Positions 49,279-58,864 of a stretch of DNA of 64,000 nucleotides are shown in pieces; position 1 is the first letter of the stretch, and every line of letters begins with the position of its first letter. Source of the DNA: Lelliottia nimipressuralis (GTDB taxonomy: Bacteria; Pseudomonadota; Gammaproteobacteria; Enterobacterales; Enterobacteriaceae). The notes under the pieces are model-generated. The model searched no databases. It was given only the letters and a program-made list of their open reading frames with translations, and was not told where the DNA came from. The stretch covers positions 1-64,000 of the forward strand of contig NZ_SDDX01000033.1 of assembly GCF_004115925.1 (NCBI RefSeq), written 5' to 3'. The translations under genes and the position numbers were made by a program.

Positions 49279-49301
49279 ACGCAAACGTTTTCGTTTATAC
49301 T
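49279..49301 (+). promoter_or_regulatory. purT promoter with PurR box
   Basis: ACGCAAACGTTTTCGT at 49279-49294 is a perfect match to the PurR consensus and directly precedes a -10 TATACT (49296-49301), 27 bp before the purT ATG. Repression by PurR with purines is known for E. coli purT. Confidence 0.9.
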
Positions 49302-49328
49302 GCGCGCAACTTTTTTAGGGGGAATATG

Positions 49329-50507
49329 ATGACTCTTTTAGGAACTGCTTTGCGTCCATCTGCGACGCGCGTCATGCTGCTGGGTTCTGGCGAGCTGGGA
49401 AAAGAAGTGGCCATTGAGTGCCAGCGTCTCGGCATTGAAGTGATTGCCGTTGATCGTTATGCGAATGCACCGGCAATGCACGTCGCGCACCGCGCGCATG
49501 TCATCAATATGCTCGATGGCGACGCACTTCGCGCGCTGATTGCACAGGAAAAGCCTGACTTTGTGGTCCCGGAAATCGAAGCGATTGCCACCGACACGCT
49601 TATTGCCCTTGAGCAGGAAGGTCAGCGTGTGGTGCCCTGTGCCCGCGCAGCCAAACTGACCATGAACCGCGAAGGCATTCGTCGCCTGGCGGCCGAAGAG
49701 CTGGCGCTACCGACTTCCAGCTATCGTTTTGCCGATGGAAAAAAGGATTTCCTGCAAGCCGTCGAACAAATTGGCTACCCGTGCATCATTAAGCCGGTGA
49801 TGAGCTCCTCCGGTAAAGGCCAGAGCTTTATCCGCGACGAAACCACGCTTGATAAGGCGTGGGACTATGCTCAACAGGGTGGCCGCGCGGGCGCCGGGCG
49901 GGTCATTGTCGAAGGCGTTGTGAAGTTTGATTTCGAAATCACCCTGCTGACGGTCAGCGCCGTTGACGGTGTTCACTTCTGCGATCCCATTGGCCATCGT
50001 CAGGAAGACGGTGATTACCGTGAATCCTGGCAGCCGCAGCAGATGAGCGCGCTGGCGCTGGAGCGCGCGCAGGAGATTGCCCGCAAAGTGGTGCTGGCGC
50101 TGGGCGGTTACGGTCTGTTTGGCGTGGAACTGTTCGTCTGCGGCGATGAGGTGATTTTCAGCGAAGTCTCTCCGCGTCCTCACGATACCGGAATGGTGAC
50201 GCTGATATCCCAGGATCTCTCGGAGTTCGCCCTGCACGTTCGCGCGTTTCTGGGGCTGCCGGTGGGCGGGATTCGTCAGTATGGCCCGGCGGCCTCTGCG
50301 GTGATCTTGCCCCGGCTGACCAGCCAGAATGTCACGTTTGGTAATGTGGATGCCGCCGTCGGCGCGGGTCTGCAGCTGCGTCTGTTTGGTAAACCCGAAA
50401 TCGACGGAACTCGTCGCCTGGGCGTGGCGTTAGCCACCGGCGATAGCGTGGAAACAGCGGTTGAGCGGGCGGTCAATGCGGCGCAAGCCGTGAGTGTGAA
50501 AGCATAA
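49329..50507 (+). CDS. purT: Formate-dependent phosphoribosylglycinamide formyltransferase 2 PurT
   Basis: ATP-grasp enzyme of purine synthesis: GAR + formate + ATP to FGAR, an alternative to folate-dependent PurN. 392 residues: [22 protein letters not shown] at the start, [18 protein letters not shown] for ATP binding near 155, and the metal/ATP site [25 protein letters not shown] near 265. I use the second of two adjacent ATGs (49329), matching the E. coli length. It stands alone, controlled by the PurR box. Confidence 0.96.
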   Translation: MTLLGTALRPSATRVMLLGSGELGKEVAIECQRLGIEVIAVDRYANAPAMHVAHRAHVINMLDGDALRALIAQEKPDFVVPEIEAIATDTLIALEQEGQRVVPCARAAKLTMNREGIRRLAAEELALPTSSYRFADGKKDFLQAVEQIGYPCIIKPVMSSSGKGQSFIRDETTLDKAWDYAQQGGRAGAGRVIVEGVVKFDFEITLLTVSAVDGVHFCDPIGHRQEDGDYRESWQPQQMSALALERAQEIARKVVLALGGYGLFGVELFVCGDEVIFSEVSPRPHDTGMVTLISQDLSEFALHVRAFLGLPVGGIRQYGPAASAVILPRLTSQNVTFGNVDAAVGAGLQLRLFGKPEIDGTRRLGVALATGDSVETAVERAVNAAQAVSVKA

Positions 50508-50537
50508 AAAAAGCCGGGCAACACGTGTTTGCCCGGC
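50506..50537 (-). terminator. edd-eda terminator
   Basis: A perfect 8-bp stem GCCGGGCA / TGCCCGGC (50513-50537) encloses a CACGTG centre. On the minus strand it is followed by seven T. The plus-strand tail is poor, so it mainly serves eda. Confidence 0.9.
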
Positions 50538-50585
50538 CAGTATTTTCGGTTTTGTCGGGCGGGTTCACACCCGCCACTGCAAAAA

Positions 50586-51224
50586 TTACTTCGCGCCTTC
50601 CACAGCTTCGCGCGCCAGCTTAGTAATGCGATCCCAGTCGCCCGCTTCCAGCGCATCGGCCGGAACCAGCCACGAACCACCGATACACAGCACGCTTTTC
50701 AGGGCCAGATAGTCACGGTAGTTCGCCGGAGAGATGCCGCCAGTCGGGCAGAAACGCACCTGAGAGAACGGACCTGCAATCGCCTGCAGAGCTTTGGTGC
50801 CGCCGTTAGCTTCAGCCGGGAAGAATTTGAACTCTTTCAGGCCGTAATCCATACCCAGCATCAGTTCAGACACGGTGCTGATACCCGGGATTAACGGAAT
50901 GGTGCCTTCGGTTGCCGCTTTCAGCAGTGGCTCAGTCAGGCCTGGGCTGATTGCGAACTGTGCACCCGCTTCAGTCACTTCCGCCAGCTGCTGCGGGTTC
51001 AGCACGGTACCGGCACCGATAATCGCTTCCGGCACTTCTTTTGCGATAGCGCGGATCGCGTCCATCGCGCAGGCGGTACGCAGCGTCACTTCCAGCACAC
51101 GAACACCACCTGCAACCAGCGCTTTCGCCATTGGGACAGCGTGCTCCAGTTTATTCACCACGATAACCGGCACTACCGGGCCAGTTGTCAGGATTGCTTC
51201 TGCACTTGTTTTCCAGTTTTTCAT
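50586..51224 (-). CDS. eda: KDPG/KHG aldolase Eda
   Basis: Trimeric class I aldolase: 2-keto-3-deoxy-6-phosphogluconate to pyruvate + glyceraldehyde 3-phosphate. It is the last step of the Entner-Doudoroff pathway and shared with hexuronate breakdown. 212 residues. Catalytic Glu45 (RVLEVTLRT) and Schiff-base Lys133 ([13 protein letters not shown]) are present, with the phosphate-binding [11 protein letters not shown]. 39 bp after edd on the same strand. One residue shorter at the C-terminus than E. coli. KdgR, also in this window, regulates eda in E. coli. Confidence 0.97.
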   Translation of the reverse strand: MKNWKTSAEAILTTGPVVPVIVVNKLEHAVPMAKALVAGGVRVLEVTLRTACAMDAIRAIAKEVPEAIIGAGTVLNPQQLAEVTEAGAQFAISPGLTEPLLKAATEGTIPLIPGISTVSELMLGMDYGLKEFKFFPAEANGGTKALQAIAGPFSQVRFCPTGGISPANYRDYLALKSVLCIGGSWLVPADALEAGDWDRITKLAREAVEGAK

Positions 51225-51263
51225 CAGTGTTTTTCTCTCGCCAGATCGATAATTCTTGTCGTC

Positions 51264-53075
51264 TTAAAACGTAATACAGGTTGCGCCCTGCTCAGCACCG
51301 GAGAGTTTCTCGCGCAGTGCACTGAACATTTCGCGCCCTGTTCCCACACGCGACGCGCTCAGGTCAGGAATATGCGGCTTACGGGCTTCCAGTTCGGCTT
51401 CATCCACCAGCAGGGTCAGCTCGCCTGTCTGGCCATTGACGCGGATGATATCGCCATCGCGTACTTTCGCCAGTAACCCACCGTCATAGGCTTCGGGGGT
51501 GACGTGAATCGCTGATGGCACTTTACCTGATGCGCCAGAGAGTCGTCCATCGGTGACCAACGCAATTTTGAAACAGCGGTCCAATAATACACCAAGTGGT
51601 GGCATAAGTTTATGTAATTCTGGCATGCCGTTCGCTTTTGGTCCCTGATGACGAACCACGACGACGCAGTCTTTGTCCAGCAGGCCAGCCTCGAACGCAG
51701 GCAGCACGTCGTGCTGGCTTTCAAAAATCACCGCAGGGGCTTCTACAATCTGGTTTTCAACAGGCACAGCGGAGGTTTTCATCACCGCGCGACCCAGGTT
51801 GCCGCTCAGCACTTTGGTGCCGCCGTGATGTGAGAATGGCTTCGCAAACGTGGCGATAACCTGTGCGTCGAGAGAACTCTGCGCGCCTTCGCGCCAGTCG
51901 AGCTGGCCGTCGTTCAGCCATGGCTCCAGGGTGTAACGCTGCAGGCCAAAACCGGCTACGGTGTTGACGTCTTCGTGCAGCAGGCCGCCTTTTAGCAGCT
52001 CGCGGATAAGCACGGGCACACCGCCCGCCGCCTGGAAGTGGTTGATATCCGCCGGGCCGTTCGGATAGAGACGCGCCATCAGCGGCACAATCTCAGACAG
52101 CTCAGAGAAATCATCCCAGTTAATCAGAATACCGGCCGCACGTGCCATCGCCACCAGGTGCATGGTGTGGTTAGTTGAACCGCCGGTTGCCAGCAGGGCA
52201 ACAATCCCGTTCACCACCACTTTTTCGTCCACCATTTTGCCGAGCGGCATCCACTCGTTGCCGTTGCCGGTCAAACGCGTGACCTGACGCGCAGCGGCTT
52301 CGGTCAGCGCCTGGCGCAGTGGAGCATCTGGCTGTACGAAAGAGGAACCCGGAAGTTGCATGCCCATGAATTCCACCACCATCTGATTGGTGTTGGCGGT
52401 GCCGTAGAAGGTACAGGTTCCCGCGGCGTGATACGACGCGGCTTCGGCTTCCAGCAGGGCAATACGATCCACTTTGCCTTCGGCATACAGCTGGCGAATA
52501 CGGACTTTTTCTTTATTTGGCAGACCGCTCGCCATTGGGCCTGATGGCACAAAAATCGCGGGCAGATGACCAAAGGAGAGCGCAGCCATCGCCAGGCCCG
52601 GGACAATTTTGTCACACACGCCAAGGTACAGGGCGCCGTCAAACATGTTATGGGACAGGCCTACTGCCGCAGACATGGCGATCACTTCGCGGCTCAGCAG
52701 GGAGAGTTCCATACCATCCTGACCCTGGGTTACGCCGTCGCACATGGCGGGTACGCCACCCGCCACCTGCCCGACCGCGTTAGCGCTGTGCAGCGCTTTG
52801 CGAATAATTTCCGGGTAGTGTTCGTACGGCTGGTGAGCGGAGAGCATGTCGTTGTAGGAGGTGATGATCGCAATATTGTTACGCAGCATGCTTTTCAGCG
52901 AGGCTTTGTCGTCCGGCTGGCAGGCGGCGAAACCGTGGGCCAGGTTACCGCAGGCGAGCTGCGAACGATGTACCGTGTCGGTCTTCGCCTGCTGGATGCG
53001 GGCGAGGTAGGCAGAACGTGTCTCTTTTGAGCGCTCAACAATGCGCTGTGTTACGCGTAACAATACAGGATTCAT
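51264..53075 (-). CDS. edd: Phosphogluconate dehydratase Edd
   Basis: [4Fe-4S] dehydratase converting 6-phosphogluconate to KDPG, first committed step of the Entner-Doudoroff pathway. IlvD/Edd family, 603 residues as in E. coli. Cluster and active-site cysteines are expected in [23 protein letters not shown] and [15 protein letters not shown], all present. [22 protein letters not shown] is a family signature. ATG at 53075 preceded by GAGGAGC. It is downstream of zwf on the same strand with a terminator and GntR-like operator between. Confidence 0.96.
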   Translation of the reverse strand: MNPVLLRVTQRIVERSKETRSAYLARIQQAKTDTVHRSQLACGNLAHGFAACQPDDKASLKSMLRNNIAIITSYNDMLSAHQPYEHYPEIIRKALHSANAVGQVAGGVPAMCDGVTQGQDGMELSLLSREVIAMSAAVGLSHNMFDGALYLGVCDKIVPGLAMAALSFGHLPAIFVPSGPMASGLPNKEKVRIRQLYAEGKVDRIALLEAEAASYHAAGTCTFYGTANTNQMVVEFMGMQLPGSSFVQPDAPLRQALTEAAARQVTRLTGNGNEWMPLGKMVDEKVVVNGIVALLATGGSTNHTMHLVAMARAAGILINWDDFSELSEIVPLMARLYPNGPADINHFQAAGGVPVLIRELLKGGLLHEDVNTVAGFGLQRYTLEPWLNDGQLDWREGAQSSLDAQVIATFAKPFSHHGGTKVLSGNLGRAVMKTSAVPVENQIVEAPAVIFESQHDVLPAFEAGLLDKDCVVVVRHQGPKANGMPELHKLMPPLGVLLDRCFKIALVTDGRLSGASGKVPSAIHVTPEAYDGGLLAKVRDGDIIRVNGQTGELTLLVDEAELEARKPHIPDLSASRVGTGREMFSALREKLSGAEQGATCITF

Positions 53076-53140
53076 AAAAGCTCCTCTAATTTATCTGTCC
53101 AGGCTCGGGAGTTAACAAGATGAATCGCTTGTATTAACAA

Positions 53141-53188
53141 GGCTGAAACGCTTGCAGTCCGTAGCTCGGGGGCAAAATCGCTTCAGCC
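53141..53188 (-). repeat. Inverted repeat in the edd leader
   Basis: GGCTGAAACG (53141-53150) and CGCTTCAGCC (53179-53188) pair at 9 of 10 positions around 28 bases. They lie between the zwf terminator and edd. Nearer to edd, CTTGTTAA occurs twice as a direct repeat 22 bp apart (minus strand). Confidence 0.55.
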
Positions 53189-53195
53189 AGTGTAA

Positions 53196-53231
53196 TAAAA
53201 AAAGCTCCACGGGTGAATCCACGTGGAGCTT
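53196..53231 (-). terminator. zwf terminator
   Basis: A perfect 10-bp stem AAGCTCCACG / CGTGGAGCTT with a 10-base loop is followed on the minus strand by a run of T. It lies 78 bp after the zwf stop. Confidence 0.9.
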
Positions 53232-53268
53232 AAATGATTAAAAATTGTGCCACAATCTGTGTTAGATC

Positions 53269-53284
53269 ATGTTACCGGTAAAAT
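53269..53284. promoter_or_regulatory. GntR-like operator between zwf and edd
   Basis: ATGTTACCGGTAAAAT matches the GntR consensus (ATGTTACCGGTAACAT) at 15 of 16 positions. GntR controls edd-eda in E. coli. The box lies upstream of the zwf terminator as seen from edd, about 195 bp from the edd ATG. Confidence 0.75.
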
Positions 53285-53308
53285 AACCCGTTTGGATTAG
53301 CTTCCGGT

Positions 53309-54783
53309 TTACTCGAACTCGTTCCAGGAACGGCCGTCGCGGGTGATCATCGCCACGGACGCAACCGGTCCCCAGGTGCCTGCCTGATACGGTTTTGGCG
53401 CATCCTGATCGGCAGCCCAGGCTTCAGTAATGGAGTCGACCCACTTCCAGGCTTCTTCCACTTCATCGCGGCGCACGAACAGCGCCTGAATCCCACGCAT
53501 GGTTTCCAGCAGCAGACGCTCGTAAGCATCGGCCAGGTGCGTTTCGTTGAAGGTTTCGGAGTAGCTCAGATCCAGTTTGGTGGTTTGCAGGTTGTGCTTG
53601 TGATCCAGGCCCGGCACTTTATTCAGCACCTGAATATCCACGCCCTCGTCAGGCTGCAGACGGATCGTCAGCTTGTTCTGCGGCAGCTCCTGCCAGGACT
53701 CTTTAAACAGGTTCAGTTCCGGGTTCTTGAAATAGACCACAACTTCAGAGCATTTGGTCGGCAGACGTTTACCGGTGCGCAGATAGAACGGCACACCCGC
53801 CCAGCGCCAGTTGTCGATATCGACACGGATCGCCACGAAAGTCTCGGTGTTACTGGACTTGTTCGCGCCCTCTTCTTCCAGATAGCCAGGGACTTTTTTG
53901 CCCTGTGCGAAACCGGAGGTGTACTGACCGCGGACGGTTTTCTCACGCACATTCGAGCGATCGATACGGCGCAGAGATTTCAGCACTTTCACTTTCTCGT
54001 CGCGTATGTTATCCGCTGAGAGGTCAGACGGCGGAGACATGGCGATCATGCAGAGAATTTGCAGCAGGTGGTTCTGGATCATGTCGCGCATCTGACCGGC
54101 CTGGTCAAAGTAACCCCAGCGGCCTTCGATGCCCACTTCCTCGGCCACGGTAATTTCCACGTGATCGATGGTGCGGTTGTCCCAGTTGTTGGCAAACAGG
54201 GAGTTCGCAAAACGCAGCGCCAGCAGGTTCAGTACCGTCTCTTTACCGAGATAGTGGTCGATACGGTAGACCTGGCACTCTTCGAAGTATTCGCCCACCT
54301 GGTCGTTAATTTCGCGAGAGGTCGCAAGCGAGGTGCCCAGCGGCTTTTCCATCACTACGCGCGCCGGTTTGGCGTTGAGTTTGGCTTCGCCCAGGCCCTT
54401 ACAGATGGCGCCGAAGGTGCTTGGCGGCATCGCGAAATAGTTAATGGTCACACGGTTTTTCTGGTCCAGCATCTCGCCGAGACGACCAAACGCAGAGGTG
54501 TCGTTGACATCCAGGTTGCAGAAATCAAGACGACCGCTCAGCGCATCCCACAAACTTTCATCAATTTTCTCTTTCATGAATGTTTCGAGCGCTTCACGCA
54601 CCACTTTGGTGTAGCCGTCTTTATCCCAGTCAGCGCGGCCCACACCCAGGATGCGAGTGTCCGGGTGGATCTGGCCTGCTTTTTCCAGTTGATACAGGGA
54701 AGGCAGCAATTTACGGCGTGCAAGATCGCCTTTCGCGCCGAAAATGACAGGTCACATGCCTGGGCTGTTTGCGTTACCGCCAT
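53309..54783 (-). pseudogene. zwf: Glucose-6-phosphate 1-dehydrogenase Zwf, single-base frameshift
   Basis: NADP-dependent first enzyme of the oxidative pentose phosphate and Entner-Doudoroff routes. The body is intact (catalytic RIDHYLGKE, then [10 protein letters not shown] to the end NEFE). The proper start [12 protein letters not shown] at 54783 is in another frame: one base is missing at about 54748 (CTGTCATTTTC where CTGGTCATTTTC is expected). The loss lies just before the NADP-binding GAKGDLA segment. Restored, it is 491 residues, the E. coli length. Unrestored, translation from an internal UUG would lack the dinucleotide motif. A HexR operator lies upstream. Sequencing error is likely. 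Confidence 0.9.
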
Positions 54784-54829
54784 GTCATTCTCCTCAGTTG
54801 GATATCCTGGTGCTTTTGCCAGAATATCG

Positions 54830-54846
54830 TTGTAATTTTATTACAA
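54830..54846. promoter_or_regulatory. HexR operator upstream of zwf
   Basis: TTGTAATTTTATTACAA is a near-perfect palindrome matching the HexR motif (TGTAAT-N3-ATTACA). It is 47 bp before the zwf start, and HexR is encoded next door. KDPG releases HexR in family members. Confidence 0.85.
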
Positions 54847-55012
54847 TGCACTGTACTGCTTTTACGTCATTCCCGAAACCATTAGCGCTTAACGTCGCGT
54901 GCGATAACGCGATTTTTCGATGATTGCACGCTTCAGTGACAGCAATGACCACAAATTCGATGATTCTTTGTGTCGTCGGGTCGTTGCCAAAACCCGACCG
55001 CGATCAAGTAAT

Positions 55013-55041
55013 GAAAAAAAACAACAACATTTGCTGTTGTT
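55013..55041 (-). terminator. Terminator-like hairpin upstream of zwf
   Basis: Read leftward, AACAACA-GCAAA-TGTTGTT is followed by G and eight T, the form of a weak rho-independent terminator. It is 230 bp upstream of zwf and antisense to the hexR leader. No gene ends here, so it could end antisense transcripts or a short RNA. Confidence 0.45.
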
Positions 55042-55141
55042 CATTACCCTTTGACCAGGTCAGAGGGGTATATTCTTCCTAATTCGAATCACGATTTCAT
55101 CAATTTATGAAATCGCTTCCACCCATGAGTGTCTTGTCATC

Positions 55142-56011
55142 ATGAACATGCTGGAAAAAATCCAGTTTCAACTGGAACACCTTAGCAAATCCGAGCGTAA
55201 AGTGGCTGAAGTAATTCTCGCCTCGCCCACTCAGGCCATCCATTCCAGCATCGCCGCTCTGGCGCAGGAGTCGGGGGTAAGTGAACCTACCGTCAACCGG
55301 TTCTGTCGCAGTCTTGAGACGCGCGGTTTTCCCGATTTTAAACTGCATCTGGCCCAGAGTCTGGCAAACGGCACGCCCTATGTAAATCGCAATGTCGATG
55401 AAGACGACAGCGTAGAGGCCTATACCGGCAAAATTTTTGAATCGGCAATGGCGACGCTCGACCATGTGCGGCAATCGCTGGATAAAGCATCACTCAATCG
55501 CGCTGTCGATTTGCTGACCCAGGCGAAAAAAATCGCCTTCTTCGGGCTGGGTTCTTCCGCCGCGGTTGCCCACGATGCGATGAACAAATTTTTCCGCTTC
55601 AATGTCCCGGTCATCTACTCTGATGACATAGTGCTGCAACGCATGAGCTGTATGAATTGTAACGAAGATGACGTGGTAGTGCTGATCTCTCACACCGGTC
55701 GGACCAAAAGCCTGGTGGAACTGGCGCAGCTGGCGCGTGAAAACGATGCCATGGTGATTGCGATCACCACCGCTGGCACGCCGCTGGCACGAGAATCAAC
55801 GCTCGCTATCACGCTGGATGTGCCGGAAGATACCGACATGTATATGCCGATGGTGTCGCGGCTTGCGCAATTAACCGTCATCGACGTGCTGGCCACGGGT
55901 TTTACGCTGCGTCGTGGCGCGAAATTCAGAGATAACTTGAAGCGTGTCAAAGAAGCGCTCAAGGAATCGCGTTTTGATAAAGAATTGCTCATTAAGGGCG
56001 ATGTACCCTAA
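55142..56011 (+). CDS. hexR: RpiR-family regulator HexR
   Basis: Repressor/activator of central carbon genes (zwf, edd-eda, pykA, gapA in various gamma-proteobacteria), released by 2-keto-3-deoxy-6-phosphogluconate. 289 residues: N-terminal RpiR helix-turn-helix (SIAALAQESGVSEPTVNRFCRSLETRGFPDF, about 35-66) and a C-terminal SIS sugar-phosphate domain (IAFFGLGSSAAVAHDAMNKFFRF; VVLISHTGRTKSLVELAQLA). Divergent from zwf and upstream of pykA on the same strand. The ATG lacks a strong ribosome site. Confidence 0.96.
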   Translation: MNMLEKIQFQLEHLSKSERKVAEVILASPTQAIHSSIAALAQESGVSEPTVNRFCRSLETRGFPDFKLHLAQSLANGTPYVNRNVDEDDSVEAYTGKIFESAMATLDHVRQSLDKASLNRAVDLLTQAKKIAFFGLGSSAAVAHDAMNKFFRFNVPVIYSDDIVLQRMSCMNCNEDDVVVLISHTGRTKSLVELAQLARENDAMVIAITTAGTPLARESTLAITLDVPEDTDMYMPMVSRLAQLTVIDVLATGFTLRRGAKFRDNLKRVKEALKESRFDKELLIKGDVP

Positions 56012-56042
56012 ATGTTGTTATAAGGTTGTTACTTTTTTCGGT

Positions 56043-56070
56043 ATTCGGTAATTTCTACACAGCACCGAAT
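56043..56070 (+). repeat. Inverted repeat in the pykA leader
   Basis: ATTCGGT (56043-56049) and ACCGAAT (56064-56070) are a perfect 7-bp inverted repeat with a 14-base spacer, 47 bp before the pykA start. It may be an operator or a leader hairpin. Confidence 0.45.
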
Positions 56071-56116
56071 CTATGTTCACGCAACACCAAAGTTGTTTCA
56101 GTCAACGGAGTATTAC

Positions 56117-57559
56117 ATGTCCAGAAGGCTTCGCAGAACCAAGATCGTTACCACCTTAGGTCCGGCTACTGACCGCGATAATAACCTCGAGAAAATTATC
56201 GCCGCGGGCGCCAACGTGGTACGCATGAACTTCTCTCACGGGACGCCAGAAGATCACAAATTACGTGCAGACAAGGTCCGTGAGATCGCGGCAAAACTGG
56301 GACGTCACGTGGCTATCCTCGGCGACCTGCAGGGTCCTAAGATCCGCGTCTCGACGTTTAAAGAAGGCAAAGTTTTCCTTAACATCGGTGATAAATTCCT
56401 CCTCGATGCCAACCTGGGTAAAGGCGAAGGCGATAAAGAGCGTGTGGGTATTGACTATAAAGGTCTGCCTGCTGACGTTGTAACGGGCGATATCCTGCTG
56501 CTTGATGATGGTCGCGTACAGCTGAAAGTGCTTGAAGTTCAGGGCATGAAAGTGTTCACCGAAGTGACCGTTGGCGGCCCGCTCTCCAACAATAAAGGCA
56601 TCAATAAACTTGGCGGTGGCCTCTCCGCTGAAGCCCTGACCGAAAAAGACAAAGCCGACATCATCACTGCCGCACAGATTGGCGTCGACTATCTGGCTGT
56701 CTCCTTCCCGCGCTGCGGCGAAGACCTCAACTACGCTCGCCGTCTGGCCCGTGATGCAGGCTGCGACGCGAGCATTGTCGCGAAAGTTGAGCGTGCAGAG
56801 GCCGTCTGCAGCCAGGAAGCGATGGACGATGTGATTCTCGCGTCTGATGTGGTGATGGTCGCCCGTGGCGATCTGGGCGTTGAAATCGGTGACCCAGAAC
56901 TGGTCGGTATCCAGAAAGCGCTGATCCGTCGTGCACGTCAGCTGAACCGCTCCGTGATCACTGCGACTCAGATGATGGAGTCGATGATCACCAACCCAAT
57001 GCCAACCCGTGCGGAAGTGATGGACGTGGCAAACGCCGTGCTGGACGGTACCGATGCGGTAATGCTCTCTGCTGAAACGGCAGCGGGCCAATATCCTGCT
57101 GAAACCGTCGCGGCGATGGCGCGCGTGTGTCTGGGCGCTGAGAAGATCCCAAGCATTAACGTCTCTAAACATCGTCTGGACATTCAGTTCGATAACGTGG
57201 AAGAAGCGATTTCCATGTCTGCCATGTATGCGGCGAACCACCTGAAAGGTGTCACCGCGATCATCACCATGACCGAATCTGGCCGCACCGCGCTGATGAC
57301 ATCCCGTATCAGCTCCGGCCTGCCCATCTTCGCGATGTCACGTCATGAGCGCACTCTGAACCTGACAGCCCTGTACCGTGGCGTGACGCCTGTGTACTTC
57401 GACAGCACCAATGACGGCGTTGCCGCCGCCAACGATGCCGTCAATCTGCTGCGCGATAAAGGCTATCTGGTCTCTGGTGATATCGTGATTGTCACCCAGG
57501 GCGATGTAATGAGCACCATCGGCTCAACGAACACCACGCGTGTGATGACTGTCGAGTAA
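56117..57559 (+). CDS. pykA: Pyruvate kinase II PykA
   Basis: AMP-activated pyruvate kinase: phosphoenolpyruvate + ADP to pyruvate + ATP. 480 residues, E. coli length. N-terminal [14 protein letters not shown] and [10 protein letters not shown] belong to the catalytic barrel, and [12 protein letters not shown] leads into the B domain. The signature [11 protein letters not shown] carries the catalytic Lys and Glu, with [12 protein letters not shown] and [21 protein letters not shown] beyond. The [12 protein letters not shown] is chosen over one eight codons upstream. HexR is encoded just upstream and is a likely regulator. A clear terminator follows. Confidence 0.97.
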   Translation: MSRRLRRTKIVTTLGPATDRDNNLEKIIAAGANVVRMNFSHGTPEDHKLRADKVREIAAKLGRHVAILGDLQGPKIRVSTFKEGKVFLNIGDKFLLDANLGKGEGDKERVGIDYKGLPADVVTGDILLLDDGRVQLKVLEVQGMKVFTEVTVGGPLSNNKGINKLGGGLSAEALTEKDKADIITAAQIGVDYLAVSFPRCGEDLNYARRLARDAGCDASIVAKVERAEAVCSQEAMDDVILASDVVMVARGDLGVEIGDPELVGIQKALIRRARQLNRSVITATQMMESMITNPMPTRAEVMDVANAVLDGTDAVMLSAETAAGQYPAETVAAMARVCLGAEKIPSINVSKHRLDIQFDNVEEAISMSAMYAANHLKGVTAIITMTESGRTALMTSRISSGLPIFAMSRHERTLNLTALYRGVTPVYFDSTNDGVAAANDAVNLLRDKGYLVSGDIVIVTQGDVMSTIGSTNTTRVMTVE

Positions 57560-57575
57560 CTGCATTCTCGCCATA

Positions 57576-57606
57576 CTGTCGGGGGATTCGCTCCCGACAG
57601 TTTTTC
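57576..57606 (+). terminator. pykA terminator
   Basis: A perfect 8-bp stem CTGTCGGG / CCCGACAG with a 9-base loop is followed by five T and CCCC, 16 bp after the pykA stop. Confidence 0.9.
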
Positions 57607-57774
57607 CCCTCTTCTTACTCTGCCTGTTTTTCTCTCTTTTGATTAAATCTAAAACCTACCCTTACGGCCAATGGTGAGAATGGAAAACCCAGAGCTACTC
57701 ACTGGCGCAACAACGCGTACAGAAAGACTCCTCCTGTACGCGTAAAGCGGACGTTATCTGATGAGTAGCAAAAA

Positions 57775-58746
57775 TTATCTCTTCGGGAACAACTCTTTTC
57801 GCTTATACGGCTCTTTCTCGCCGGGCTTGCGGGTTTTGAGCAGTTTCAGAATCCAGGTATACTGCTCGGCGTGCGGTCCGACGAGGATTTCGACCTCTTC
57901 GTTCATGCGGCGCGCGATAGTGTGATCGTCGGCTTCCAGCAGATCGTCCATCGGTGGACGTACCTCGATGGTCAGACGATGGGTTTTGCCATCGTAAATC
58001 GGAAACAGCGGAACCACGCGGGCGCGGCAAACTTTCATCAGGCGGCCAATCGCAGGTAGTGTCGCTTTGTAAGTCGCAAAGAAATCCACGAATTCACTGT
58101 GCTCGGCACCGTGGTCCTGATCCGGCAGGTAATAGCCCCAGTAACCTTCGCGAACTGACTTAATAAAAGGTTTGATACCGTCGTTACGCGCATGCAGACG
58201 GCCACCAAAACGGCGGCGGACGGTGTTCCAGACGTAGTCGAAGATTTTATTGCCCTGATTATGGAACATGGCCGCCATCTTCTGGCCTTGCGACGCCATC
58301 AGCATCGCCGGAATATCCACGCCCCAGCCGTGCGGCACGAGAAAAATGACTTTCTCGTTGTTGCGACGCATCTCATCGATAATCTCCAGCCCTTTCCAGT
58401 CCACGCGATTTTTGACCTTCTCTGGCCCGCGCAGCGCCAGCTCGCCCATCATCGCCATTGCCTGCGGTGCAGTAGTAAACATAGCGTCGATAATCGCTTC
58501 ACGTTCCGCGTCGCTTTTTTCCGGAAAACAGTAGAACAGATTGATCTGCGCACGGCGGCGCGCACTTTTGCCGAGTCGCCCGGCAATCAGGCCAATTTTA
58601 CCGAGGACCGGATCGCGAAAAGATGCCGGAAGCAGCGCAAGGCCCGCAAATGCGTAGACACCCAGCCAGGCGCCCCAGTTACGCGGATGGCGAAAAGATT
58701 TCTCAAACTCGGGAATGTATTCACTGTTGTTTTTTTGGGTTTCCAT
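57775..58746 (-). CDS. lpxM: Lipid A myristoyltransferase LpxM (MsbB)
   Basis: Inner-membrane late acyltransferase that adds the secondary myristate to Kdo2-lipid A, completing hexa-acylation. 323 residues from the ATG METQKNNSEY, exactly the E. coli length; the longer frame from 58860 is not homologous. One N-terminal anchor (WGAWLGVYAFAGLALLP). The catalytic HX4D motif is in VPHGWGVDIPAML, and YLPDQDHGAEHSEFVDFF and VVPLFPIYDG are family blocks. Follows mepM on the same strand with a terminator between. Confidence 0.95.
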   Translation of the reverse strand: METQKNNSEYIPEFEKSFRHPRNWGAWLGVYAFAGLALLPASFRDPVLGKIGLIAGRLGKSARRRAQINLFYCFPEKSDAEREAIIDAMFTTAPQAMAMMGELALRGPEKVKNRVDWKGLEIIDEMRRNNEKVIFLVPHGWGVDIPAMLMASQGQKMAAMFHNQGNKIFDYVWNTVRRRFGGRLHARNDGIKPFIKSVREGYWGYYLPDQDHGAEHSEFVDFFATYKATLPAIGRLMKVCRARVVPLFPIYDGKTHRLTIEVRPPMDDLLEADDHTIARRMNEEVEILVGPHAEQYTWILKLLKTRKPGEKEPYKRKELFPKR

Positions 58747-58821
58747 GCGGGTTCCAGGGTCTGGTGAAGCAAAAAATAATCTTGAGATAGTGTAGCGAGG
58801 CAGAGTGTATCGCACAAAAGA

Positions 58822-58851
58822 AAAAGCCGGCGCATCTCTGCACCGGCTTTT
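58822..58851 (-). terminator. mepM terminator
   Basis: AAAAGCCGG-x-GC / GC-x-CCGGCTTTT stem with a 6-base loop and flanking T-run on the minus strand, 13 bp after the mepM stop and upstream of lpxM. Confidence 0.85.
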
Positions 58852-58864
58852 AGATGACAAATAT

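Larger units (their letters stand above)
54784..55141. other. zwf-hexR divergent control region
   Basis: A 358-bp gap with no gene. From left to right it holds the HexR operator (54830-54846), a perfect 7-bp hairpin GTCGGGT / ACCCGAC (54975-54998) and a T-tailed hairpin on the minus strand (55013-55041). A 9-bp palindrome close to hexR (55092-55115) completes it. TATATT near 55070 may be the hexR -10. Confidence 0.6.

Noticed and set aside
56261..57241. Minus-strand ORF of 326 residues inside pykA
   Set aside because: His/Arg/Phe-rich shadow of the intact pykA; no start signal and no recognisable domain.
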